DNA of 64,000 nucleotides from an uncultured Cuneatibacter sp. (GTDB lineage: Bacteria; Bacillota; Clostridia; Lachnospirales; Lachnospiraceae): positions 68,774 through 132,773 of the forward strand of contig CAKQHB010000004.1 in NCBI GenBank assembly GCA_934234215.1. Reading direction: 5' to 3'. A model generated the notes under the pieces. It saw nothing but the letters and a program-made list of their open reading frames with translations. It searched no databases and was not told the origin of the DNA. Both the position numbers and the translations under genes were made by a program. How positions within the stretch are numbered: the first letter of the stretch is position 1; every line of letters begins with the position of its first letter. Of this stretch, positions 16,373 through 25,297 are shown piece by piece.

Positions 16373-17284
16373 ATGAGCAGAAAAAATCGTATGTCCGCTA
16401 TCGCCAAAGAGAAGTGGACTCATTGGATGGAAAATAAAGTTTTCCACACATTTGTTGACTATGTGATCCTGACATTCGCTACCCTCCTTTTGATCGTGGG
16501 TGTCTATGTCTTCAAGTTCCCGAACAACTTTTCCTTCGGTGGCGTTACCGGTATCGCCGTCATCCTTGGAAAGATCGGTACGCTCTCTGCAAGTACATAT
16601 ACCTTTATCATCAACATGGTATTACTTGTTCTCGGATTTATCTTTCTCGGGCGCAGCTTCGGTATCCGCACCGTCTATGTCAGCGTGCTGACCTCTGTTG
16701 GTCTGAGCCTTGCCGAAGTCTGGTTTCCGATGGATCATCCGCTGACCACGCAGCCGGTGCTGGAGCTGATCTTTGCCATCATCCTGCCCGCAGTCAGCGC
16801 TGCGATCCTGTTTAACATCGGTGCATCCGGCGGCGGTACCGACATCCTGGCAATGATCCTGAAAAAGTATTCCAGCGTCAACATCGGCACTGCCCTGTTC
16901 ATCGTGGATCTGTTCATCACCATCGCTGCCTGCTTCGTCTTCAGCCCGGAGACCGGTCTGTTCTCCTTCTGCGGTCTGATGGCAAAGTCCCTCGTTATCG
17001 ACAGCGTTATCGAGAACATCAACCTGTGCAAGTACTTCACGATCATCAGTACCGACCCCCAGCCGATCTGTGATTTCATTATGAAAGATCTGAACCGCAG
17101 CGCCACCGTATACCACGCAGAGGGTGCCTACTCCCACGGCGACCGCACTGTTATCCTGACCGTACTGAGGAGAGGTCAGGCCGTGCAGCTGAGAAACTTT
17201 GTACATTATACAGAGCCGACTGCGTTTATTACTATTACCAATTCCAGTGAAATCATTGGTAAGGGATTCCGGGGCTTCAACTAA
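16373..17284 (+). CDS. YitT family membrane protein (DUF2179)
   Basis: A 303-residue protein with five or six hydrophobic segments (residues about 30-190), including GVTGIAVILGK and the Gly-rich NIGASGGGTDILAMIL. A C-terminal soluble DUF2179 domain (ICDFIMKDLNRSATVYHAEGAY) has the ferredoxin-like fold seen in the family. Function unknown; possibly transport or nucleotide-sensing. The ATG at 16373 has GGAG at 9 nt; an open frame extends well upstream but has no ribosome site. It ends in a strong hairpin. Confidence 0.88.
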   Translation: MSRKNRMSAIAKEKWTHWMENKVFHTFVDYVILTFATLLLIVGVYVFKFPNNFSFGGVTGIAVILGKIGTLSASTYTFIINMVLLVLGFIFLGRSFGIRTVYVSVLTSVGLSLAEVWFPMDHPLTTQPVLELIFAIILPAVSAAILFNIGASGGGTDILAMILKKYSSVNIGTALFIVDLFITIAACFVFSPETGLFSFCGLMAKSLVIDSVIENINLCKYFTIISTDPQPICDFIMKDLNRSATVYHAEGAYSHGDRTVILTVLRRGQAVQLRNFVHYTEPTAFITITNSSEIIGKGFRGFN

Positions 17285-17290
17285 AGGAAA

Positions 17291-17348
17291 AACACATAGA
17301 AAAGACGAAGGATGTCGGAAATGGCATCCTTCGTCTTTTCTATGTGTT
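17291..17348. terminator. bidirectional terminator hairpin
   Basis: A 24-bp near-perfect stem (17291-17314 with 17325-17348, 10-nt loop) lies between two convergent genes, with T-rich arms on both strands and only a weak U-tract beyond. Confidence 0.75.
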
Positions 17349-17349
17349 C

Positions 17350-18921
17350 TTACTTAATATATTCCTCGATTACACATTCATGCTCTTTCGTTTTCTTGTT
17401 GTAATTCACTCCAACCAGCAAGATATTTCCTGCATACTCCTCTAAGCTGCTGCAATATTCTTTCTTTTTGATCTGTGCGATTGCACCATCTGCATTCTGA
17501 TCCCATTTTAATTCCACTACCATCGCCGGTTTTTCCGGGAATTTTTTTCTTGGAATAAATACAAGATCCGCAAAGCCTTTTCCGCCTGCAAGTTCTCGAT
17601 GAATCACATAAAAATTTCGTGCCGCGTATAACGCAAGAGAGATTGTATAACTTAATGCATTTTCATCATTGTACTGAATATGTGAAGTTTCAAAATGTGC
17701 CTGTTGAATCGCTTCCGCTACCTGATTCGGTCGTTTCTGCCAGATTGCCTCTAACGTGTCTGCCGAGTTTTTCAACGACTTTGAAACCTCTCCCCATGAA
17801 GAAGCAGAAACACTATTCGCATATTCTGCCCGCACTTCCTCATTTGGAATTTTCACTGTCTTATTGTCATAATTATACGACACATATCCCAAATGAATCA
17901 ATAGAGTCAGCACATCATCCTCACTGTGAAAGGTTGACATGTCATTTGCGAAATTTCCAATGTTGACCGGAACTGTTTTGCCTGCAATCATACTGATGAC
18001 ATCATCTTTCAGTCCTTCAAAATTCATATCAATATAAATTCGCAGTGCCTCGAATGTCTCGGTCTGATTCCAATAATTTCCCAACTTTCCGAATCGCATG
18101 CAGCTTACAACTGAGCGAGGACTGTAAATTGAAATTCCATTCTCAAAAGAATAGCCATCATACCAGCTTTTTACTTCGGACATATCCATATGGTATTTTT
18201 CACACAAATCTTGAACTTCCGTCTCCGTGAAGCCAACATATTTTGCCAGCGGTCCCGGATCAATCATGGAAAATTCATCAAACATATTCAGTGCAGAATG
18301 GGTTCCGTATTTTTTGATTGGAAGAATTCCTGTCATATATGCGAGATGAATATATGCCTTGTCCTTTAACAGATCTCGCAAAAAATCGAGATACTTTTCC
18401 TGCGCGTCTCTATCGTCTTTATATTCCCGAAAAATACAATCCCACTCATCGATTATAACGAGAAATGCCTGCTTTGTCTGAGCATAGACATCCTGCATGC
18501 ATTCGATTACGTCTTTCTCGTCAAAATAATCCACTTCCGGATATTCTGCTTTCAATTCCCGTACGATCAATTTGCTAAATCGCTCAACAAGCTCCACGAT
18601 GCTGTGACTCCTGCTCAGAATCTCCTGCATATTTATCGCAATCGTATTGTACTGGTTCAAATATTTTTTGAATCCACTATCTTTTGCAATTTCAAATGGC
18701 GAAAACAATGTTTCAGAATTACAACCTCTGCTGTAATATGCTGCGAGCATATTCGCCGCAATCGACTTTCCAAAACGTCTTGGACGGCTAATGCAAATAT
18801 ATTTCTGCATAGTATGTAGAACGGAATTTGTATATGCAATCAATCCCGTCTTATCTACATAAATATCCGAATTTACAGCCTCTTCAAACTTACTGCTATC
18901 CGGATTCAAATAGATTCCCAT
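17350..18921 (-). CDS. AAA-ATPase-like protein with C-terminal PD-(D/E)XK nuclease domain
   Basis: A 523-residue protein of the clostridial AAA-ATPase-like / DUF1703 group. A P-loop lies at residues 46-53 (RPRRFGKS), a Walker B at AFLVIIDEWD, and the C-terminal domain has the nuclease core GKGFADLVFIP...PAMVVELKWD. These proteins occur in many paralogous copies in gut anaerobes and evolve fast; a mobile or defence-related role has been proposed but is unproven. GGAGG lies 8 nt before the ATG at 18921. It is monocistronic with its own promoter and next to a patch of gene remnants, which fits an accessory locus. Confidence 0.85.
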   Translation of the reverse strand: MGIYLNPDSSKFEEAVNSDIYVDKTGLIAYTNSVLHTMQKYICISRPRRFGKSIAANMLAAYYSRGCNSETLFSPFEIAKDSGFKKYLNQYNTIAINMQEILSRSHSIVELVERFSKLIVRELKAEYPEVDYFDEKDVIECMQDVYAQTKQAFLVIIDEWDCIFREYKDDRDAQEKYLDFLRDLLKDKAYIHLAYMTGILPIKKYGTHSALNMFDEFSMIDPGPLAKYVGFTETEVQDLCEKYHMDMSEVKSWYDGYSFENGISIYSPRSVVSCMRFGKLGNYWNQTETFEALRIYIDMNFEGLKDDVISMIAGKTVPVNIGNFANDMSTFHSEDDVLTLLIHLGYVSYNYDNKTVKIPNEEVRAEYANSVSASSWGEVSKSLKNSADTLEAIWQKRPNQVAEAIQQAHFETSHIQYNDENALSYTISLALYAARNFYVIHRELAGGKGFADLVFIPRKKFPEKPAMVVELKWDQNADGAIAQIKKKEYCSSLEEYAGNILLVGVNYNKKTKEHECVIEEYIK

Positions 18922-18953
18922 AACACTGCCCTCCAATCCTTCTTCTGTTTTTC

Positions 18954-18981
18954 ATTATACCCTATTTCCGTTCACTATCAA
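18954..18981 (-). promoter_or_regulatory. sigma-A promoter of the AAA/PD-(D/E)XK gene
   Basis: TTGATA (18981-18976), a 16-bp spacer and TATAAT (18959-18954), 33 nt before the start codon. Confidence 0.75.
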
Positions 18982-18994
18982 ACAGAAACCTTCT

Positions 18995-19546
18995 TTATTT
19001 TTGAATCAACTTCGCATATTCCGTTTCGTCAATATGATACTTTTTCCACAAAATACAATACGATACAATCAGCGCTGATAATCCCTGATTGATACCACCA
19101 GCCAGTTTTACACTGAATGAACGCACCGCGGAAATAACGGAATCATGCCGTTCATGAAATCTTGCTTCATCGTACTCGATCGTATTGTTGATCATGACAA
19201 CGATAGCAAGGTTCATAAATGTTTTGCAAGGAACGCATAGCTTGCCTGTGAGATCAACATTCTTCTCAAATGCGCTCAGATAAATTTCATGCAAAGCTCG
19301 CTCGTCAATCATGGAGTTGCTTGTCATGCGGTGCGTTTCCTGATTATTCCCTGCAAAATGTTTTAGAGACGTCCCGACTCCACAACTCTGCATCGCAAGA
19401 ATATAGGAAGCTGCTAACTCTCCTGCAAGAAACGGATCTTCGGAATAATATTCAAAATTCCTGCCACAAAGCGGAGAACGCTTAATATTCACTCCCGGTC
19501 CCAACACCACCGACACGCCCAGTTCCTTTGCTTCTTGTGCAAGCCC
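18995..19546 (-). pseudogene. fused remnant: GH3 beta-glucosidase fragment joined to a GPH sugar-transporter tail
   Basis: The frame opens inside a glycoside hydrolase family 3 sequence: GVSVVLGPGVNIKRSPLCG, then GVGTSLKHFAGNNQETHR and IDERALHEIYLSAFE, where the first 70 or so residues of a normal GH3 are missing. At about 19260 it switches in frame to a different sequence, MINNTIEYDEARFHERHD then FSVKLAGGINQG, which resembles the C-terminal third of a glycoside-pentoside-hexuronide (MelB/XylP-type) transporter, and ends at 18995. Neither part can be functional. A deletion between an adjacent hydrolase and transporter gene is the simplest explanation. Confidence 0.75.
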
Positions 19547-19586
19547 CCCGCGCCATTTTTTCTTCTTTTACGATATCATTTTTATG

Positions 19587-19614
19587 TTGTTATCCATCAA
19601 AATCGCGATATAAT
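19587..19614 (+). promoter_or_regulatory. promoter of the truncated AraC gene
   Basis: TTGTTA (19587-19592), a 16-bp spacer and TATAAT (19609-19614). It is still intact although the gene downstream is broken. Confidence 0.7.
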
Positions 19615-19639
19615 GAAAAGCAGAAACGAGGTGCCGAAA

Positions 19640-19926
19640 ATGTCTGTTAAAGATGCCAAAATAAATTATGAATTTTTAGATTCCTCCAAAAATTTTCTGT
19701 ATGATGCAAGAGAAACCGGAAAGACACATACCTCTTTCCAGTACGAACTTTTGCTGTTCACTGCAATCAAAAATGGCGACATCCACGGAGTTGAATCTGC
19801 TCTCAATCTCTATCAGACATCCGGACTTATCATCGGTCATATGTCTGACAACCAATCAAGGGAAATCCACTACTGGGCTGTCGCCACTATCGCTGTCGCA
19901 ATCCATTATGCAATGTTTGTCTGCTC
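19640..19926 (+). pseudogene. truncated AraC-family regulator, N-terminal part
   Basis: About 95 residues starting MSVKDAKINYEFLD and containing THTSFQYELLLFTAIKNGD and REIHYWAVATIAVAIHY. This is the N-terminal part of a clostridial AraC/YSIRK-like regulator that normally continues to a C-terminal HTH. The start has a proper GAGG site 8 nt upstream and a promoter. At 19926 the homology stops abruptly and the frame runs on antisense into the histidine kinase gene. It is divergent from the GH3/transporter remnant and was probably its regulator. Confidence 0.7.
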
Positions 19927-22041
19927 TTACGCCCCTGTCTTCGGAAACCGCAGCATCACCTTAAACAGATCCCCATCGATCTCCAGCTGCAGTTTTCCTC
20001 CCTGCAGTTCAGTCAGGCTCTGCGCGATGGACAATCCCAGTCCGCTGCCCTCGGTGTTTCTGGAACTGTCGCCCCGCACGAATCGCTCCATCAGCTCATC
20101 GCTGCTGATGTTCAGCTGCGATTTGGAGATATTACGGAACAGGATCATCACCATCGTGCTTTCTTCCCGCACGGTCACATAGACGCGAGTGCCGGGCATG
20201 GAGTATTTGCAGATGTTATTCAGTAGATTGTCGAACACACGCCAGATTCTTCTGCCGTCAGCCCAAATATGCAGCGGCTCCTGCGGGCAATCCAGCACAG
20301 CATCCAGCCGTGACTGCTCCAGCTTCTCCGCGTATTCTCCAATCATCTGATCTAACAGAACGCCGACATCGCACGGCTCCAGATTGACTTCCAGATTGCC
20401 GGTGGCTGCTTTCGATGCCTCCACCAGATCCTCGATCAGCTTTTTCAGACGCTGTGACTGTCGACCAAGCACTTCCACATAATCTGTAAATGGCTGCGCA
20501 TCCGGCGCTTCTTTCTGGATCAGATCTACATAGTTGATAATAGATGTCAGAGGAGTCTTAATGTCGTGAGAGACATTTGTGATCAGCTCAGTCTTCATGC
20601 GCTCACTCTTCATCTGATGCTCAATGGCATTGGACATGCCCTGACTGATCTGGTTCAGATGCTCACCATGCTCTCTCAGCGCACCCTTGAGATAGGTTGT
20701 ATCTACGGTTGCATCCAGATTGCCCTCTGCCAGTTCCTTACCGCCCTCAAACAATACCTGCGAACGGCACAGCAGACGGATCACAAATCCAATAATGAGA
20801 GCCATTTCCAGACCCCAGCCAAACAATATGCCGCCGGTTCCCATCACTGTTCCAAAGAACAGCATTGCAATTCCTGCAATCACAGCGAGACCGATGACTG
20901 CGCCGATCTGTCTCGTCAGGAATGGAAATTGCGAGACATAAAAACGGAATCTCTTTGCCGCGTTCTTTCCCGTTCTCACAAGCCATAGCAGAATCCTGCC
21001 GCACACAGTTCTTCTCAGGATCCCCCCAACTTTCAACCGCGTTGCCAGGCTCAGGGTGTACGAAATCGCCAGACCGCCCACCGCGATCACACTCAGCGTC
21101 AAAAATGCGATACCCTCCGGATTGTCCGGCACACCGTACCACCATGTATCTGCGATCAGCTGAGTCGAAATTACAGCTGCAATGATATATCCCAGTGTAA
21201 ATACATCAAACGGGATGCGATCCTGCAGGTTAAGCTGCACACTGTCCGCATTCTTTCTGTGACCTGCCGCAGCCAGCTCCATAAACCACAACAACACAAC
21301 ACAGATTGCGCTGACTGCAACCAACACCCACCATAACACCCAGTTCTGATAAATCACATGCGTGAGATGATACAGATAGTAATATTTGTCTCGCACAGTC
21401 AAATTCGTCCGCACATAACCTTTTACCCGGACAAGCTGATCTTCATAAATCTCGCTCTGGTAGGACTTCTGACCATCTTCACCATATTTGCTCGACACAG
21501 AAAATCCGACACTTCCACCGGTCACCTCCGTCGAATCCTCTGTTTCCTCTTCCGGGGAACCGTTTCCGAATCCTTCTCCCCCTAAATCAGCTGACAGCTC
21601 CGGCTCTGCCTCTGTAGCAGTCTCTGCCTCTGCAGTTTCCGCTTCTGTCAAAGCTGCCTCATCACTCGCCATGGTATCGGTATACAGCATCGACTGCTGG
21701 AAATGAAAATCATTGGTGCCGATATACTCACAATCACTGTTCTCAAAATCTGCCGACTGTCCCAGCACCTCATCGTTTTCATTTAAGATCACATATTGAA
21801 AATTACCGCCATTCCAGTCTACGGAATCCAACGCCGCATAGTAATTTGCGGCCTGCCACATATCCTCATCTGCCTGATTATTGCGGATGCTGGTCCACGC
21901 ATCAAACTCATCCACATAACCGTTGCGCAGATAATAGCTCATTATGAACAGCATCACCATCGCAAATGCCGTTATCAGGATCATCATGACAAAGCCCCCG
22001 ATTTTCACACCGAGGGAATAAATCCAAGGCTGTTTTTTCAT
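19927..22041 (-). CDS. sensor histidine kinase
   Basis: A 704-residue membrane kinase. It has one N-terminal transmembrane helix and an extracytoplasmic domain of about 200 residues with an acidic Glu/Ala/Thr-rich stretch. A cluster of about six hydrophobic segments (residues about 220-430) follows, then a HAMP-like linker and the kinase core. The H-box is NVSHDIKTPLTS (His492), the N-box FDNLLNNICKYS and the G-box GSGLGLSIAQ. The signal is unknown. It lies 46 nt downstream of its response regulator. The extra membrane cluster is longer than in plain VanS/PhoR-type kinases. Its 3' end directly abuts an AraC remnant on the opposite strand. Confidence 0.9.
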   Translation of the reverse strand: MKKQPWIYSLGVKIGGFVMMILITAFAMVMLFIMSYYLRNGYVDEFDAWTSIRNNQADEDMWQAANYYAALDSVDWNGGNFQYVILNENDEVLGQSADFENSDCEYIGTNDFHFQQSMLYTDTMASDEAALTEAETAEAETATEAEPELSADLGGEGFGNGSPEEETEDSTEVTGGSVGFSVSSKYGEDGQKSYQSEIYEDQLVRVKGYVRTNLTVRDKYYYLYHLTHVIYQNWVLWWVLVAVSAICVVLLWFMELAAAGHRKNADSVQLNLQDRIPFDVFTLGYIIAAVISTQLIADTWWYGVPDNPEGIAFLTLSVIAVGGLAISYTLSLATRLKVGGILRRTVCGRILLWLVRTGKNAAKRFRFYVSQFPFLTRQIGAVIGLAVIAGIAMLFFGTVMGTGGILFGWGLEMALIIGFVIRLLCRSQVLFEGGKELAEGNLDATVDTTYLKGALREHGEHLNQISQGMSNAIEHQMKSERMKTELITNVSHDIKTPLTSIINYVDLIQKEAPDAQPFTDYVEVLGRQSQRLKKLIEDLVEASKAATGNLEVNLEPCDVGVLLDQMIGEYAEKLEQSRLDAVLDCPQEPLHIWADGRRIWRVFDNLLNNICKYSMPGTRVYVTVREESTMVMILFRNISKSQLNISSDELMERFVRGDSSRNTEGSGLGLSIAQSLTELQGGKLQLEIDGDLFKVMLRFPKTGA

Positions 22042-22087
22042 CTTTTTTCCTTTCCGGAGCGTTTCTTTTTCAACGCACGTTTGTCAC

Positions 22088-22783
22088 TCAACGTCCGCGA
22101 TCCAGCTTATATCCCCGTCCCCAGATGACTTTCAGATATCTGGGATCTGCCGGATTGATCTCGATCTTTTCCCGCAGATGGCGGATATGCACTGCAACCG
22201 TGCTTTCTGCTCCATATGGTTCGTCCTTCCAGACTTCTTTATAAATTTCCTTCGGAGAAAGAACATGTCCCGGATTTTTCAGGAACATCCGCAAAATATC
22301 ATATTCGGTCGGGGTCAGATTCACGACCTCACCATCTCTTGTGACGATTTTTGCACTGTCGTCCATCTCAATGTTTCCGACCTTCAGCGTCGTCTTTTCC
22401 TGCACGATGCCGCTTCCAAGCTGCATATAACGCCGCAGCTGCGACTTGACACGGGCGATAACTTCCACCGGATTGAACGGCTTTGTCACATAGTCGTCTG
22501 CACCAACATTCAGCCCTAACACCTTGTCGCTGTCCTCGCTCTTTGCCGTCAGCAAAATAACCGGCAGATTGTACTGTTCCCGCAGCTTTACCAACGCCGA
22601 GATTCCATCCATCTCCGGCATCATAATGTCCATCAGCACCAGATGAATCTCCTCTTTTTCGAGAATGTCCAGCGCCTCTTTTCCGGTGTATGCCGGGAAT
22701 GTCTGATATCCTTCCGCATTCAGGTAAATCTGCAGAGCAGATACGATATCTTTTTCGTCATCACAAATTAAAATATGATACAT
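22088..22783 (-). CDS. OmpR/PhoB-family response regulator
   Basis: A 231-residue regulator. The receiver domain has the acidic pocket CDDEKD, the phospho-acceptor Asp52 (LVLMDIMMPEMDG) and Lys81 (LLTAK). A winged-helix DNA-binding domain follows (LTPTEYDILRMFLKNPGHVLS...STVAVHIRHLREKIE...VWGRGYKL type). It is VanR-like in sequence style, but no vancomycin genes are present, so I do not use that name. It is the first gene of the two-gene operon with the kinase. Confidence 0.93.
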   Translation of the reverse strand: MYHILICDDEKDIVSALQIYLNAEGYQTFPAYTGKEALDILEKEEIHLVLMDIMMPEMDGISALVKLREQYNLPVILLTAKSEDSDKVLGLNVGADDYVTKPFNPVEVIARVKSQLRRYMQLGSGIVQEKTTLKVGNIEMDDSAKIVTRDGEVVNLTPTEYDILRMFLKNPGHVLSPKEIYKEVWKDEPYGAESTVAVHIRHLREKIEINPADPRYLKVIWGRGYKLDRGR

Positions 22784-22850
22784 GTTTTCCTCCCCCTCTG
22801 TCTGTTCTTATCCTACCAGAAATAGTTTTAAAAACCAATGAGGCAATTAT

Positions 22851-22866
22851 TTAAGAAAATTTTAAG
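22851..22866 (-). promoter_or_regulatory. possible response-regulator operator (direct repeat)
   Basis: CTTAAA is repeated with an 11-bp period about 70 nt upstream of the response regulator start. OmpR-family proteins bind direct repeats with this spacing, so autoregulation is possible. The base composition is A+T rich and chance is not excluded. Confidence 0.35.
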
Positions 22867-22904
22867 ATTTGAAAATCAACCCGGTTCTTATATTGTAAAA
22901 TAGA

Positions 22905-23029
22905 ATGTGCCTTGGCACATTCTCGCGCCGAGCGCGGTCGCCTGCGACATATTTCCTCTTCGCGCGAGTGCGCATCCCGCGGAGCGCTTTTCACTTTATA
23001 GGAAATGCAACGCAATTTCCTATAAAGTG
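22905..23029 (-). repeat. dispersed repeat family B, copy 2 (long form)
   Basis: The 3' part is a perfect 15-bp stem (22992-23006 with 23015-23029, loop GCAACGCA) preceded by CGCGGAGCGC. In this copy the element continues leftward through a GC-rich stretch with GCGCGAGTGCGC and a small hairpin GTGCCTTGGCAC (22911-22922). The minus-strand reading frame of this long form is a sequence I recall as a recurrent spurious ORF in clostridial genomes. Confidence 0.75.
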
Positions 23030-23067
23030 AAAAAACGGAAGCCCCATCCATCAGACAGGTTCTTCCG
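23030..23067 (-). terminator. intrinsic terminator at the end of the AraC remnant
   Basis: The stem CGGAAGAACC/GGGGCTTCCG (23067-23058 with 23045-23036) is followed on the minus strand by TTTTTT. It lies at the stop of the AraC C-terminal fragment and directly before repeat B copy 2. Confidence 0.75.
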
Positions 23068-23173
23068 CTTTTTTTGCGTTTTCAGGGTGATAACGGTGAG
23101 GTGTGATCCCCACATACTTTGTAAACGTCCGGATAAAGTTTGAATCGTTGTTAAAACCGGCGCTCTCACTCGA
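23051..23173 (-). pseudogene. AraC-family regulator, C-terminal HTH fragment
   Basis: Forty codons, beginning SSESAGFNNDSNF and continuing IRTFTKYVGITPHRYHPEN to a stop at 23051, give the second helix-turn-helix of an AraC-type protein. No start codon or N-terminal domain is present; upstream the sequence is already the exonuclease gene, whose stop (23166) overlaps the fragment in another frame. The fragment keeps its own terminator. Confidence 0.7.
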
Positions 23174-24170
23174 CTGCGTCAGACTGTCCCCTTCCTGCGG
23201 CCCCCTGCTTTCTCTGATCGGAATGTCTCTTTTTCCAGCGCTTCTTGCGGATCTCTTCCTGCTTGTGGTACAGCTTCTCCATCTCCTCACTGTCAGAAAA
23301 GCGCACGGTGCGCACCACATACACGGATCCATCGTACTGCTTTTTCAGACGGATCTTGCCTCGCATCCAGCCATGCTCCTGACAGCTGCAGCCGCACAGA
23401 TAATTGCGGTTGTGCGTTGTAAACCACGGAATCCAGCGCTTGCAGTTGCGTCCGCACACCGGACATCTTGTTGCCAGAACTTCTTTTTCCTTCATCGCCT
23501 TTTCCGGCGTCGTAAATGCTCTGGAAACATATTTCGTATACGTCTCAAACCGCAGATACAGCTCCTCGCTGCGATTTTCCGGCAGATGGTAATAATCCAC
23601 TGAGATCATGCCGCCAAGTCTTGCCATGTCGATGCGCTGCAGAACCCGTGCCGTATACCAGGCATCCGCAGCCGCGCGGTGAAACGGCAGTCCCTTCGGC
23701 TTCTCCAGACGCAGCTCCTCAATGGCAGTCTCCAGTGCCTTGCCCTCTTTTTTCTGACCGTATTGCAGACGATATAACTTCTGAACGTCGTAAAAATACA
23801 CCGGCCAGGGGATTGGATTGTCCAGACCGAAATACTCCAGATTGCGCTGCAGCTCCGTCAGATCCAGATCTCCCCAGGTACAGAAACGGTAATCCTCGCC
23901 GCACCAGGCAAAGAACTCCCGCATCACATCCGCCAGCGGTCGTCCGTTTTTCTCCAGCTCTTCCATTCGGATGCCGGTCAGTCGCTGCGTCATCCCGTGC
24001 ATCCGACGAAAAACCTCCGGACGGATCAGCTCCGAAAACCGGTCGATGACCTCAAAGTGAGCGTTTAGCTTGACCGCTCCGATTTCAATAATTTCAAAGA
24101 GAAGACCTTTCGTGCGTTTCTTTGTCTCCTCCCCCTGATTCCATTCCAGATCCAAAACAATATACTGCAA
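23166..24170 (-). CDS. DEDDh 3'-5' exonuclease domain protein with zinc-binding tail
   Basis: A 334-residue cytoplasmic protein. The exonuclease domain has the DxE motif at residues 7-9 (VLDLEWN), a second Asp in CTWGDLDLTEL and the HxxxxxD motif FHRAAADAW, which puts it in the KapD/ERI-1-like group of RNA or DNA trimming enzymes. After residue about 240 a Cys-rich segment (CPVCGRNCKRW then YLCGCSC) looks like a zinc ribbon, and the end is strongly basic. The start is TTG with an excellent AAAGGAGGTGA at 9 nt. The basic tail ends exactly where an AraC remnant begins, so the original C-terminus may have been altered. Confidence 0.82.
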   Translation of the reverse strand: MQYIVLDLEWNQGEETKKRTKGLLFEIIEIGAVKLNAHFEVIDRFSELIRPEVFRRMHGMTQRLTGIRMEELEKNGRPLADVMREFFAWCGEDYRFCTWGDLDLTELQRNLEYFGLDNPIPWPVYFYDVQKLYRLQYGQKKEGKALETAIEELRLEKPKGLPFHRAAADAWYTARVLQRIDMARLGGMISVDYYHLPENRSEELYLRFETYTKYVSRAFTTPEKAMKEKEVLATRCPVCGRNCKRWIPWFTTHNRNYLCGCSCQEHGWMRGKIRLKKQYDGSVYVVRTVRFSDSEEMEKLYHKQEEIRKKRWKKRHSDQRKQGAAGRGQSDAVE

Positions 24171-24201
24171 GAGTCTTCACCTCCTTTCCATGCGTCGTTT
24201 G

Positions 24202-24221
24202 TGCGATCCACGCGGAACGCT
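24202..24221 (-). repeat. partial repeat family B (one half)
   Basis: GCGATCCACGCGGAACGC matches the conserved block of the other copies but lacks the stem-loop. It begins within 3 nt of the amidohydrolase stop codon. Confidence 0.6.
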
Positions 24222-24223
24222 TT

Positions 24224-25138
24224 TTATCTGCGGAAAAATACCTCTTCCGCAGTGTCATGCAAAATACACTCTTTTTCACGGGCAGTGAGCATGTCTGCCT
24301 CTGTGATCATTTCAATATAATGCTTGTAGGTGTCACGCTTCAATGCAGACGGCAGATCGGTACCGAACATCAGACGATCTGCACCCACGATATTCTTTGC
24401 GACCTGCAAAAATTCCAGACTCTTCGGATACGGGAAGCTGTCCGGGCGACAGTTGTGTGTCACAGCAGCCAGATCAAACCAGACATTCGGCAGCTTTAAC
24501 AGACGCAGTCCGGCTTCCAGACGGTCGCGATCCGCCTGAGAGCATGCCAGCAGATGGCAGACAACAAACTTCATCTCCGGATGTCTGAGGATCGCGGTGC
24601 GCAGCTCCTGCACCTGCCAGCTCTCGCTGCCGCACTTGCCGATGTCGATGACGAACACCTGCTTCTGCTGCTCCGCATAAGAATAGCAATCTTCCATCAT
24701 CTCGCCGTCCAGACGGAACTCGTGATTGCACATCAGACCAGAACCGGTGCTGACTTCGAACTTTACAACCGGAATCTTCAGCTCCTCGAACAGATACTTG
24801 CGGATACCGGAGACATCCCTGCTGAACGGATCATAAGAAGCTGCTGCCAGAAAACGATCCGGATATTTCTGCATTGCATCATAGGAATATAAATTCTGGA
24901 ATCCGTAATAATTGCCCTGCAGCAAAACAGCCTTTTCTACATCATTTTCATCCATAATCTGCAGCACCTGCTCCGGTGTCACCCTGCCATCACCAAATTC
25001 CTTCGGCAGCAGCTGTACGAGATTTCCGTTGGCATACCGCGCCATTCCATCTCCCTGATCGCAATACCGCAGCTCTCCGCCGGAACCGGTACCTGCCACA
25101 CACTGAATCAGATGAACATGAGCATCTATTACCTTCAT
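24224..25138 (-). CDS. amidohydrolase family (TIM-barrel) metal-dependent hydrolase
   Basis: A 304-residue protein of the amidohydrolase_2 group. The metal-binding DAHVHL is at the N-terminus, with the further conserved sites KFEVSTGSGL, FVVCHLLA and LMFGTDLPSAL near the end (the Asp ligand). Relatives include decarboxylases and lactonases; the substrate is not evident. I chose the ATG at 25138 for its GGAGG at 5 nt; the longer open frame upstream has no ribosome site. It is followed 53 nt later by the exonuclease gene on the same strand. Confidence 0.82.
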   Translation of the reverse strand: MKVIDAHVHLIQCVAGTGSGGELRYCDQGDGMARYANGNLVQLLPKEFGDGRVTPEQVLQIMDENDVEKAVLLQGNYYGFQNLYSYDAMQKYPDRFLAAASYDPFSRDVSGIRKYLFEELKIPVVKFEVSTGSGLMCNHEFRLDGEMMEDCYSYAEQQKQVFVIDIGKCGSESWQVQELRTAILRHPEMKFVVCHLLACSQADRDRLEAGLRLLKLPNVWFDLAAVTHNCRPDSFPYPKSLEFLQVAKNIVGADRLMFGTDLPSALKRDTYKHYIEMITEADMLTAREKECILHDTAEEVFFRR

Positions 25139-25297
25139 TGCAACCTCCATTTCATAACCGCAGCATCCGTTCACCGGGCGCTGCCTCCCAGACAATTTCC
25201 TCCCCACAGTCAAAATCCAGCCACCGCAGGGCATACCATTTTTATTTTACCTGTTCCGGCACTATGTTGCAATAGATGATTTCTCTGAAATCAACTT

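Noticed and set aside
19927..22783. VanR-VanS resistance pair
   Set aside because: The proteins are of that broad type, but no vanH/A/X/Y genes are present, and the kinase has an extra membrane cluster.
22851..23051. 66-codon frame covering repeat B copy 2
   Set aside because: It is produced by the repeat itself, a recurrent spurious frame type, and lacks a start region.
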